From contig JAGMUV010000008.1 in the NCBI GenBank assembly GCA_020744425.1, positions 1,798,001 to 1,862,000 on the forward strand: a DNA stretch of 64,000 nucleotides, written 5' to 3'. The notes beneath the pieces were generated by a model. That model made no database searches. It had not been told where the DNA came from and was given only the letters and a program-made list of their open reading frames with translations. The DNA comes from Dactylonectria macrodidyma. Taxonomy: Eukaryota; Ascomycota; Sordariomycetes; Hypocreales; Nectriaceae. Position numbers and translations under genes: made by a program. Positions within the stretch are counted from its first letter, which is position 1, and every line of letters starts with the position of its first letter. Shown one piece after another: positions 11,026 to 21,116 of this stretch.

Positions 11026-12689
11026 TTAAGCACCGCCAGGTCCACCCAGAAGAGCGAATCTCCGCACAATGCTCGGGCCGTATTCTTGGTACTGTCATTT
11101 CTTGTCAGTCTCCGTGTCGCATGATCCAATTCGTAAATTCAACTCACCTCCGCCTTGGTGTGGCAGTACGATCGGAACTCGGGTGTCTGACCAAGCAAGC
11201 TGCCACCAAACCAAGGGCCGTGTCGCTGCCTCTTGTGCGTAATGACCTGCACGTCCAGGCCGCCACTTCTAGCACCACCGCTGCGAACCTCGCTAGCTCG
11301 GATTCTGGCATCAACTAGCTGCTTGATATCTCGCTGTAATCGGCGACCAAAGTCCTTGTACAGGGTGCTTCCACCAGAGAGCACAATGTTCTTGTAGAGG
11401 CCTCGTCGGACATCGATGGGAGATTGCTGGATGACACCATCGACGACAGTGGGGAGAGGGGTCAAGAAGTCGGAGCTGTAGATTTCGGGGTTGAAGAAGA
11501 TCTCGGGGGCCAGGAAGCGCTCGTAACCAACATCGACGCTGACTTGACGACCGTTGGGGTGCGTTACGACGTGCTTGGCGAATCGGCTGCGGTCGCGGTC
11601 GTACTTGCTGAACTCCTTGACGATGTCGGGGCACACATAGCAGTACTCTTCCTTGATCTCTTGGGCAGTCTTGAGCGATGAGTCGGCCTCACCACGGTCT
11701 CGGAGAAGGGATTGGACAAAGTAGGTGATATCACGACCAGCAATGGGAATTGACTTGATGGAGGATCCAATGACATAGCCCTCGGCGACGGGAATGACGT
11801 GGGTGACACCATCACCGGAGTCGATGACGGTTCCGGTCAAGGAGCGATCCTGGACCTTGGAGGAGGTCCAAGATGCAGCCAGGGCCAGCACAGCCTGGAC
11901 TGCAATATACATGCCGGCGCAGTTAAAAGACTCGAAGAAGATCTCGGCGGTGTTCTCGCGGTTCTCGGGGGGGTTCAGGGGCTGTAAACGTCAGCAAATT
12001 GCCCCAAATCCTGCGTGAGGATTATCAAGGGGCTCACGGGTTCAGTTAGTAGGAAGTAATGGTCTTCAGGCTCAACACGAAGATACTTGAAGATGGAGTT
12101 TGACCAGAAGCGTTCCATGTGATCCTAGCAGCGGTCAGCCAAGGCCCCATCTCGCAACGCAAAATTATCATACCCAGTTCTCTATTTGACCATGTCGAAT
12201 GGGATAGTGAAGGCCGTAACCTATTCGATCAGCACGGTGATTTTGTTGAGGGAAACAGCTTCCGCTTACCCGGGCCTCCCGAAGCAGCGATGGCCTCATC
12301 ACCAATGAAGAAGTCAAGATCCTCGGTTCCTCGCTTCGAGCTCAGGTGGCTGCCAGGCCCAGCACCTCCGGTCAGGAAAGAGGGTTTGTTGGCAACGGAA
12401 GGGCGTCCAGAGCCGGAACCACCAGCACCACCAGCAGCTGGTCCCTTAGTTGCGATCGCGGTCGGGAAGACGAAGGATGGAGAGTCGTTGCCGGCAAAAC
12501 CTACATCCGGGTGTTAATAGGGTATGTTGGAGCTTGTGAGGGACAATCGAGATCATCGAAGAGCTGTGACCAACCTAGCTTGGAGAAACCCGTGCCGCTG
12601 GTGAGCTGAGGTTAGCTGTCATTGCTGGTGCGGGGGTTGGCATTAGAGGCTCACTTGTCCATGACAACGGCGGGAGTTTGGTTGGCCAT
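11026..12689 (-). CDS. arp3: Actin-related protein 3 of the Arp2/3 complex (seven exons)
   Basis: Exons on the minus strand are 12689-12655, 12597-12575, 12500-12270, 12220-12174, 12124-12038, 11981-11148 and 11091-11026, giving 440 residues. The introns are 49-74 bp with GT...AG ends. The protein begins [20 protein letters not shown], the phosphate-1 loop of the actin fold; the second nucleotide loop is [14 protein letters not shown], and the C-terminus reads [22 protein letters not shown] Gly/Ser-rich stretch after KGPAAGG precedes [15 protein letters not shown], as in fungal Arp3. Arp3 and Arp2 nucleate branched actin filaments at endocytic patches. The first two exons are only 35 and 23 nt, so naive gene finding would miss the N-terminus. 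The small last exon (66 nt) is needed to restore the conserved C-terminus. Confidence 0.95.
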
Positions 12690-13633
12690 GACGGAGGGAG
12701 GGTTGGCGGATACTGCGCGACCAGAGGGATGGGAGAAGAAGGAGGGTTCGTCAAGGTGCCGCGCTCGGAGGATGCGATGGCGGCGATGACGACGGCGGTG
12801 GACGTTGCGGTGGGATTCGTTACGTGCCTAGTTGCGAAGCTCCCAGCGGTGCTATCGGACAATGCGGCTGGGCTGTGGAGTGGTGGACTAGGCCCCGCCA
12901 ACGTGCGGCTGGCTGCTCTGGCTGGCTGAGCATTCGACGCCCCTTTTGTTGCAATTAACGGGGCGGATGAGCTTAGATTGCGACGTCATCCCAGAGCAAT
13001 GTTCTAACCGACACTTACTTCGTTGTGGTGTGTACTATGTTCGGGCTGTAATTGTTTCGTATTTGTTCGTTTATCCTTATGCCCTGGATCTGCACGGTTA
13101 GTGTTAAATGTAAAACTCGCAGCTTCTGCTGCTATCAGAGCTGCAAGTTGTGCGATATTCAACTGTCACGTCTGTGTCATTTTCTTCTCTCTTGGATTTG
13201 AGATTTGCCAAGGCGCATCGGGAGGCTCGTCGGGAGGCTTGTCGGCAAGCTGCTTGTTAAGGTAGCTGCCCTTTCTTTTTCTATATTTATTTGCCCTCTC
13301 TCGCCATATGCTCCGTAGTTAGAGGCAAACTCGGGAAAGAACCTTACGCGCCACGCCTGCCTTTCTCATCACCGTTCTCTTAGCTCTGGGAGGCACCCAA
13401 CGTGGCCTCGATTGGTTGTTTCCCCGATGACAACATTGGCTCCCCAACCATCCATCTTTCGGGCTTCACCTGAATTTCTTAATTCCGTCTCCTTTTCCCT
13501 CCGTCACCTGGGCCCGGGAATCGTCTCGACACACCCGCCCGAATTTCCTTCATTCTCTCGCTTTATGCCTGATTGCATTCATTATCCACTCACTTCTTTC
13601 CGCACCTGCCTTAACTGATGAATCCGCACAAGC
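12690..13633. other. Divergent promoter region arp3/taspase-like gene
   Basis: This 944-base region separates two divergently transcribed starts. It is pyrimidine-rich on the plus strand from about 13260 to 13600, consistent with a promoter or leader for the downstream plus-strand gene. No TATA box or protein-coding frame with features was recognised. Confidence 0.55.
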
Positions 13634-15566
13634 ATGACATACTGTCACAATGAAACCTCCTCCATGGCGGGAAACTCTGCTTATGGCTCCGATGGCGCTC
13701 TCGACCGTATGCTTCGCCTCGGCCAGAAACCCAAGTGCACCCCAGCAATCTTCATCCACGCTGGAGCAGGCTTCCATAGCCACCAGAACGAGCACGTCCA
13801 CCTCCAGGCTTGCGTTGCGTCAGTTACCCCTTCACGTGTCCCAGCTCTAGCATTTACTAATAAACCCAGTGCTGCCGAGATGGGAATGAAGTTTCTGAAA
13901 GCCGGCTCTACCGCAACTGAGGCCGTCGAAGCTGCTCTGCGCATCCTCGAGGACAAGGAAATCACCAATGCTGGCTACGGCTCGAATCTCTCTATCGATG
14001 GCACGGTCGAATGCGATGCCACAATAGTCGACCACCTCGGCCGCAGCGGCGCCTGTGGGGCCGTTCCCAGTTAGTGAATGCCTTTTTCGTATGCCACCCA
14101 CTTCATGAACTGATACTCCTACAGATGTTCGAAACCCCATTGCCCTTGCAAAACTCATATTGGACACTAGCAACAATCCCCTTAGCCTCCGGCGTGTTCC
14201 ACCGAACGCTTTGGTTGGAGAGGGCGCTAAGGCCTTCGCTGAAGAGCATGGCCTAGCGACCTACCACAACGACTACATGATTTCCAAGAACGCCCGAGAC
14301 CGCTTTCTCCGCTGGCAAGAAGACCTCAAGCGAGCCGAATCCAAGGCAAAGGAAACTAAAACTGTTCAAAGTACGACCCAAAGCAATGCAGGATGTGTCC
14401 CCTGCCAATACGACACAGCAACTCCATCCGAATCACATCGACCTTTTCCACGAGATCACGCGGCCGCAATCATGGCCGGTACATGGAATGAGGGACAAGT
14501 AGACTCACCCAACTTGGAATCACCTGGACCCGACCCGTCTGCTCTGACAAAGACCTCACCATCTTCGGACTATTTCTGGGTCGTGGGATCATCCGCACCA
14601 ACTGTAGGTCGATCAACGCTTCGAGCTTCCCCAGAAAAGCCGCCTCTATACTCTACTACAGTAGCTAGAAGTACCAGACTCGATTCTCCATCACCCCCTT
14701 ATTCTAAATCTCGCCTAAAGAGGACCGAAACCTCTGGCCAGGGATCGAAAAAAAGGGGAGAGTCGGCTGAACATAGTGCCAAACCCACAGACTCTTCTGA
14801 GAAGCACCATGAACATGTTCCCCACAGAGACGGCTCTGCTTCGCCGCATGATGACGATACTACCCCGTCCAGCAACCGCGATATTACTTCCCACACCTTC
14901 ACAAGTCCTCGTGGGGTTAAGCGACCTGTCAGTTCAGACGAAAAGGAGCCCATCCGCTTTCGAGCTAGGAAGGAGCCTTTTTATCCTGATACTCGGAACG
15001 AGGATTCCATCACAGACACTATTGGTGCCATCGCGGTCGACGAGAATGGCCAGATTGCAGCAGGGTCATCCTCAGGGGGGATTGGGATGAAGCACCGAGG
15101 TCGGCTGGGGCCCGCTGCCTTGGTTGGTGTTGGCACTGCAGTTGTGCCCTGTGATGAGAAAGATGAAGATCAGGTCTCTATTGGTGCCGTGACAAGCGGT
15201 ACGGGGGAGCATATGGCCACTACAATGGCATCACAGCGTTGTGCCGAGCGAATCTACCATGGTACACGTCGTGGCCAAGGGGGAGCTGACGTCCAGGACG
15301 ACGATGAAGACGCCATTATGGAATCTTTCATCGCAGATGATTTCATGAACCACCCTGGTGTGAAGAACTGCCACTCAGCCGGCGCTATTGGAGTAATGGT
15401 GGTCAAAAAGTGTCGCACTGGGTACTACTTTTATTTTGCACACAACACCGACTCATTTGCCCTCGCATCCATGGGCGGTTCAGAACGAGAGCCCCGTTGC
15501 ACCATGTCTCGACTCCCAGAGGGTGCTAAGATTGCCAAAGGTGGACGCAAAGTTCGGCTTGAGTAA
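13634..15566 (+). CDS. Threonine aspartase (Taspase1-like, Ntn hydrolase, asparaginase-2 family)
   Basis: Exons 13634-13818, 13870-14069 and 14125-15566 encode 608 residues; the introns are 51 and 55 bp, the first with a TACTAAT branch site. The N-terminal part has the asparaginase-2 signature (AIFIHAGAG, then NAGYGSNLS). The catalytic Thr is residue 427 in DTIGAIAVD, followed by the family glycine-rich loop GSSSGGIGMKHRGRLG. These enzymes self-cleave before that Thr to give alpha and beta chains. Compared with human Taspase1 (nucleophile near residue 234), the alpha part is enlarged by a Ser/Pro/charged, probably disordered insert of roughly 200 residues (about positions 200-410). The in-frame ATG at 13664 is a possible alternative start. 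Substrate is unknown; annotation as Taspase rather than plain asparaginase is inferred from the DTxGA context. Confidence 0.85.
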
Positions 15567-16299
15567 CTCTGTGGCAGCCCTTGAAATGCTTGGGGCCAGA
15601 CTGGTTTGCCCCTAGGTTTGAGGCGTGTTGAAGTTGCCTCTCTGCAGTTAGGAAGACTTTTTGTTGCTGTCGGAGGAGAACGGTTGTACGTTTGCATAGA
15701 TAGACATCATTGATACCCTCTAGTCCTAATCATGCATTATTCTCATGTTGGACTCAGATTCAACACATTCCTAATGGCGGATTATGGTCACCGACAAACA
15801 GTAGTTCGTGTTACGAGGGCAATACAGCTAAATGCGAAAGTTTGAAAGAATGCGATACTGGTATCATATGTTTTCAGCTGTAAGCCAAAATATTCCCCAA
15901 CCTTGACTTCGCTCACTGTAAGGACTCCAGGGTGTCTATTACACAGGCTTGTAACGGTGCTTTTTAACCAGACTTGGCTCCCATTGGGTTGACCGACTCC
16001 TCGCTGCTTTTCGGCAAGAGTCTTTTCCCATTATTGGAGCTTCTTTTTCTGGGCGTGGCGTATCCATCTTCTCTTTCGAGGTGATTTTCTTTCAATACGC
16101 CGACTAGATAATTAATATCTGTTTAGTTTTCAGACGGGGAAGACTAGAAAATACTCCTAGATCGCCACTTGCCATCCTGCTCCTGTGTAATACAAGGAGA
16201 TTCAATCGGACAGGTCGGGCAACTAGAGGCAGTCTATAGATACAAGCCTCGGGTATATCATAACACGCTCTAGGAATTCGTTCTCCATAGGACGGAGGC
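15567..16299. other. Convergent intergenic region
   Basis: These 733 bases between the taspase-like and tfb4 stop codons are moderately AT-rich and contain no frame with recognisable features. They should hold both 3' untranslated regions. Confidence 0.6.
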
Positions 16300-17385
16300 C
16301 TAGGGACGCGGTGTCCCGGTTGCGCTACCGGTTTCTTCGCGCGAATTACCGTTCACAATGCGTCTCTTCTTCTTCTTTTTCCGGGGAACAACAGCTGGTT
16401 TGGCGCCGTAGTTTCCAAGAGCGAGTTTTGTGCCACATGTCAAGCATTCAGCGTCGGCGGGGAGTTCGCAGAAAATGCTGAGGCAGATGGAGCATACAAA
16501 GCCGGTGTCGACGACCCGGCCGTGGCAGAAGCACGCAGCGCGGAAGTCGACTGTGTCATGGGTGGGCGCGATGAGGGCCTCGCGAGCCTGACTGTCGGCC
16601 ATCAGGCCAAACATAAGGTAGGTAAGCAGGCCCTGTGGTTGGGTGGCGGCAAGAAAGGTGCCGCCGGTGTTGAAGCAGGCCTGTTGAAGGAAGGTCGGGT
16701 CGCCGGAGAGGGAAAGGGTATCAATGACGACTTGGGCGTGGGCGGCGGCGAAGACGGCGTTCATAGTTGGGATGTATTGTGAGGGTTCTGAGTCAGAGAC
16801 GGAGATGACGAGGATGCGGCCGTGGACGGTCGGTGGTGCGTCCGAGGCGTTGGCCTTGCGGCTATCCTCGAGGCTGGCGGTTGGCGAGCATAAGGCCTGC
16901 GCAGCCTTGTTGATGTGGCAGAGCGCCAGTGTCAGGGCGCCAGAGAGCTGAGTCGTGGTGGCGACTAGGTCAGCCTCCGTGGTCTTGTCGATGACCTGGC
17001 GGACAGATGAGAGGACGGCCTTCTCGATCCGCGCAAAGTGCGGGAACTTGTTCGCTGACGAGGAGGTAGCGGCAGCCGGGGCATCCTGCATGGGCACATC
17101 GCCAGCGGCATCGCCATCAGCCTTGGACTGGGGCTTTGGCGGCTCGGGGTACAGCCAGACGGCGCGGTCGACGTGAGCGGCGATGAGGGCGACCTGGTTG
17201 GCGTTGCTGAAGGCTAGGTGGGCGTTGACGAAGACGAGGATGTTGGCGATGGCGCGGGATAGAGGCAGAACGTCGCCGAGGGCGGCCCAGGCGCGCGGGT
17301 TCGTGTCGAGGACGATGGAGAGCAGCGAGGGCGTCTCTTCGGCGGTGGTGACCTCGTAGTGCTCGGAAACGTCGACGGCGTCCAT
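16300..17385 (-). CDS. tfb4: TFIIH core subunit Tfb4 (p34)
   Basis: Single-exon gene encoding 361 residues. The N-terminus (SLLSIVLDTNPRAWAAL) opens a von Willebrand A-like fold, the part of Tfb4 that contacts Ssl1/p44 in the TFIIH core used for RNA polymerase II initiation and nucleotide-excision repair. The middle contains RILVISVSDSEPSQYIPTMN and the family block GGTFLAATQPQGLLTYL. Near the C-terminus is the C4-type zinc motif CFCHG, CSICLSIFC, CLTCGTKL. The tail carries a lysine/arginine run (KKKKKKRR), a likely nuclear localisation signal, followed by a disordered Ser/Thr/Gly end. Between the first and second blocks lies an Ala/Pro/Asp-rich insert (about residues 85-110). Length agrees with fungal Tfb4. 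Confidence 0.94.
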   Translation of the reverse strand: MDAVDVSEHYEVTTAEETPSLLSIVLDTNPRAWAALGDVLPLSRAIANILVFVNAHLAFSNANQVALIAAHVDRAVWLYPEPPKPQSKADGDAAGDVPMQDAPAAATSSSANKFPHFARIEKAVLSSVRQVIDKTTEADLVATTTQLSGALTLALCHINKAAQALCSPTASLEDSRKANASDAPPTVHGRILVISVSDSEPSQYIPTMNAVFAAAHAQVVIDTLSLSGDPTFLQQACFNTGGTFLAATQPQGLLTYLMFGLMADSQAREALIAPTHDTVDFRAACFCHGRVVDTGFVCSICLSIFCELPADAECLTCGTKLALGNYGAKPAVVPRKKKKKRRIVNGNSREETGSATGTPRP

Positions 17386-18700
17386 GGCTGGCTTGGCTGC
17401 GGGACGGCTCTGGAGAGGGTATTGGTCGAAGCAGCTACGAGGTCCGAGAGAGAGCGAGGCCAGCCGCTGACTCGAAGCCCGAAGTTGCAGGTGCTAATGT
17501 GAGACGTCGACAAAGGAGAGGTTGGGCGAGAGGGATGTCGATTGGAGCAATGGTGGTCTGGGGCGTGGCAAAAAGTCGAGTGAGGCTCAAGCTGGAAGAA
17601 AGCTTGATGCACGGCTAGGCAGGTGCTAATACCAGGCAGGTCTGTGCGACCACTAACAAGATCCGTCTTAGAGCCTAAGGTACCTAGGGGCGATCAACGA
17701 AGTGCTTCTAATACAACCACTCTTAATCTTCGTTCTTTGTTCCTTGCATTTCTTTTCCTCATTTAGGTCACGCAATATTTATTTCTTCCTCATTATCAGC
17801 AAAGCAACGTACAGCGAGCGTGAATGGAGGAAAAACTAGATTTTTCAGGGGTTGAATGGGTGTATGAGCGTCTTGGCCCATTGGCAGGGCTGGAGTTGGG
17901 TTGTCCCAGCATCATCGGTCGTCCCCAAAAAGTCGCGTGCATAATTAGGTGCCCTGCCTTGTGTCTGTTGCACGACATACTGTGCGCAATGGTTAATATT
18001 GCGGCGCGGCACTGTACAGACGGAGCAAGAACCGCCTCCCCTCTCACAACATGTTCACCACGAACTCCGAGTTAATAGGTAACTTAATAACTAGGGAGTA
18101 TATTTATTCGTTTCACCCAGCAACACTCCAGGAGACAACCACGATCGGTGCATAACCAAAGGAACTGGGGAATGAGGTACCGCCAAAACACGTGATGAGC
18201 GTCCCGTGAACTTACATAAGGTAGTTGTAGACTTCGCTCGCCTTGCTGTGGCAATGGAGACGTGTGCTCTGCATATCTCCTACTTGGCTTATCGGCGCCT
18301 CAACATTGGGCAAAGCAACGCCCCACGTTTTCGCCGACAGCCTCGAGCAGCAAGCAGCCATTCATCGCTAAGCTACGGAGGGCTAAGAGAGCTGCAGACA
18401 GCTGGGAAGAGCTCCCGCGGGCTAGTGAAGGAGCTTTTAGTGGAGTCGGGGCCACTGTCAAAGACCCAATCGCAGAAACCCCACCACAGGCAAGTTTCTT
18501 ATCCCGTGAGTAATTAGTGAGGGGCGAAGGGTCACCACCTCCACGCTCTCCAGGCCAAACTCGACATTGACCGTCGCGTCCACTGCATAGTACATCATAC
18601 ATCACACATCACGCCTGACGCGGTCATCTCTCGTCTAACTCTCACACACCTCACCCATATAATCCCTACCAACAGCACTCTCAATATCTCCGGGCGCCTC
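17386..18700. other. Divergent promoter region tfb4/cro1
   Basis: This 1.3-kb region lies between two divergent genes. A TAAGGTACCTAGG palindromic word occurs near 17677-17689 and a T/C-rich stretch near 17715-17800. The leader before 18701 is rich in CATC and CTCACAC words. The open frames are short and featureless. Confidence 0.55.
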
Positions 18701-20911
18701 ATGGCCCCCAACAATGAGCCTGACGACAATGCCCAGGCCCCGGCCAGCGCCGTCGTGCCGGCCCCGACTCCGACGCCGGCCCCGTCCATCGAGGATCAGA
18801 CCCTCATCGTCTTTGCCCGCCTAATGGAAGGCGGTCAGGAGGACAACGAAACCTGCCGCGATTTAGATGAACTGACCAAGCTCCTCAACGATGACTTTGA
18901 GGCTCGCCAGAAGGACCAGTCTCGTGAGTCCATCTGTAAGCTCATCGATGGCGACTGCGTCGACACCGTTCTGTGCTACCTCGACATGAGGCAGCCTGAA
19001 ATTGTCCGCGGTCACGCCACCCTCTCGACCTCGGCCTACCTCAAGGCTGCCGGTGATGAGGGGTCTAAGATGCTGTCAACGTTCTTCTTTGACCGTGTCC
19101 GTCGCGGCACCTACGATGACTACATCGTCGCCTTCTGTGTTGCCGCCTCAACCTTTCCCATCGTCCCGGACCTTACGGCAGGCATGTTCCTCAACGAAGG
19201 CTTCCTCTCCACCCTAGGTCCCCTTATGAGGAGGAAGTGGAAGAGTCGCAAGGTCGAGACGGCCTGTTTGGAGATGCTCAACGCCGCCTGCATGAACTCA
19301 CAGTGCCGCGAGGCCATTAACAAGTACTGCACAGAGTGGCTCGAGGAAGTAGTCGACCAGGACCTCAACGAGATTGTCCGCAGCACAAATGCCGATCCTA
19401 ACCTGCAGAGTGATGGTGGATCCGTCACCATGCGTCGACATTCGGAGCAAGTCCAGTATCTGGCCGCCGTGATCCTGGCCAAGCTGAGGGTGAGATGACT
19501 TATACCGGACCGGCCCAAAGTATTTTGTCCCTGACTGACTGACCCAGAATTTAAGGCAGTTCCAATTAAAACAGCACCTGGCGATGCCAGCCAATCCAGC
19601 AGGATTGAGCCTGCAGTCACCACCATTGAGGAGTTATCTGGTATGTTCACCAAGATGATCCTGAGGGACGAAGATCATGGACGACAACACTCCATTGAAG
19701 GTTTAGCCTACGCCTCCCTCCAGCCCAAGGTGAAGGAATCCGTCGCAAACAACAGCGAGCTGCTAGAGAAGCTCGTCAAGACTCTCAGCGACGCGCAGCC
19801 TAGATCCCCAACCACCTACGGCGCCCTGAGCATCTTTGTCAACCTCACCAAATACCTACCCAACATGACGGATGAGCAAAAGAAGATGAGCCAGCTCAAG
19901 GCGTACGCCAACGCTGCCGGCAAGCTGGCTGGCCCCGACCCCCTTGACAGTGACGACGTCGTTGCCAAGCGCTGCAAGCTGGTATTTGACGCAGGCCTCG
20001 TCCCGGTCCTCGTAACACACAGCAAGAACGGCTCGCCGGCCTCACTGTCCCTCACCATCGCCATCATCTTTGCCCTGTCCGTTACAAAGACGCTCCACGG
20101 CCAGCTCGCCCAGCAAGGTGCCATTAGGCTACTCCTCGCCTCGTGGATGACCTTGGCACAGACCGAACCTGCACGTCGCCTAGCCGCTCAAGCGCTCGCT
20201 CGCATTCTCATCAGCACAAACCCTACCTTGATATTCGGTGGCAATCGCAACATCCCCGTCAGCGCAGCTGTGAGGCCACTCGTGTCCATCATTCCCCCTG
20301 ACCCAGCGGCCGAGACTCGAGATCTGCTCCCCTCTTTCGAAGCACTCATGGCCCTCACCAACCTAGCATCCATGAATGATGACGACATGAGACGTGCCAT
20401 AATCTCCACTGCGTGGTCACACATTGAGGAGCAGCTCCTCTCCTCAAACGCGCTCGTCTCCAAGGCCGCTGTCGAGCTTGTCTGCAACCTAGTGCAGGCC
20501 CCCGAGGCAATCGCCCTATACGCCGAGGAAACAGCCAAGGCCCGGAACCGCCTCAACATCCTCCTCGCCCTCTCAGACGCCGAAGACGCCGGCACTCGCA
20601 GCGCCGCCGGTGGTGCCCTCGCATCTCTGACGACCTTTGAACCCGTCGTCCGAGGCGTCCTCCATCGTGAACGTGGCATCAAGGTCATTCTAGGCATGTG
20701 CGTCGACGATGACGAGAACATCCGTCACCGAGGCGTCTTCGTCGTGCTCAACCTCGTGTCCGTCGAGGGCGACACCGGCAAGCTCGCCCGCGAGAAGATC
20801 AAGGACGAGGACGGTGTCAATACCCTCAAGGAGTGTCTTAAGAAGTCCCGACGGCCCGAGGTTCTCGGCGTCACCGCCCAAGCTCTCAAGGCGTTGCTGG
20901 AGCAGAAATAA
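18701..20911 (+). CDS. cro1: UCS-domain myosin co-chaperone (She4/Cro1/UNC-45 family)
   Basis: Exons 18701-19489 and 19556-20911 join to 714 residues. The intron starts GTGAGA; the acceptor that keeps frame is TTTAAG at 19555, giving KLR/AVPIK, whereas the nearer CAG at 19545-19547 would shift frame. The protein is all-helical with armadillo-like repeats. The C-terminal two thirds match the UCS region (SIEGLAYASLQPKVKE, then LVSIIPPD, SFEALMALTNLASMNDD, AAVELVCNLVQAPE, RSAAGGALASLTTFEPVV, HRGVFVVLNLV). As in other fungal members there is no N-terminal TPR domain; instead the first 30 residues are Pro/Ala-rich. She4 and Cro1 fold and stabilise type I, II and V myosin motor domains and affect septation and endocytosis. 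It converges on trm2 with about 205 bases between stops. Confidence 0.92.
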
Positions 20912-21116
20912 TGATTAGGGAGGAAACGATTGTATGTTTATACGGCGCTCTCAGTTTTCTTGATTTTTTTTATTACAAAGATGTTGCTTCATGTCACGTA
21001 CGGTACTATGCAGGATGATCTAAGCGGTTACCAGCAAAGTTGTCTTTCTATTTTCCGTTTCTGACGTACTTTACAAAGCACCATACTTTTCATGCTCCGT
21101 GGTATCCCCTTTTTAT

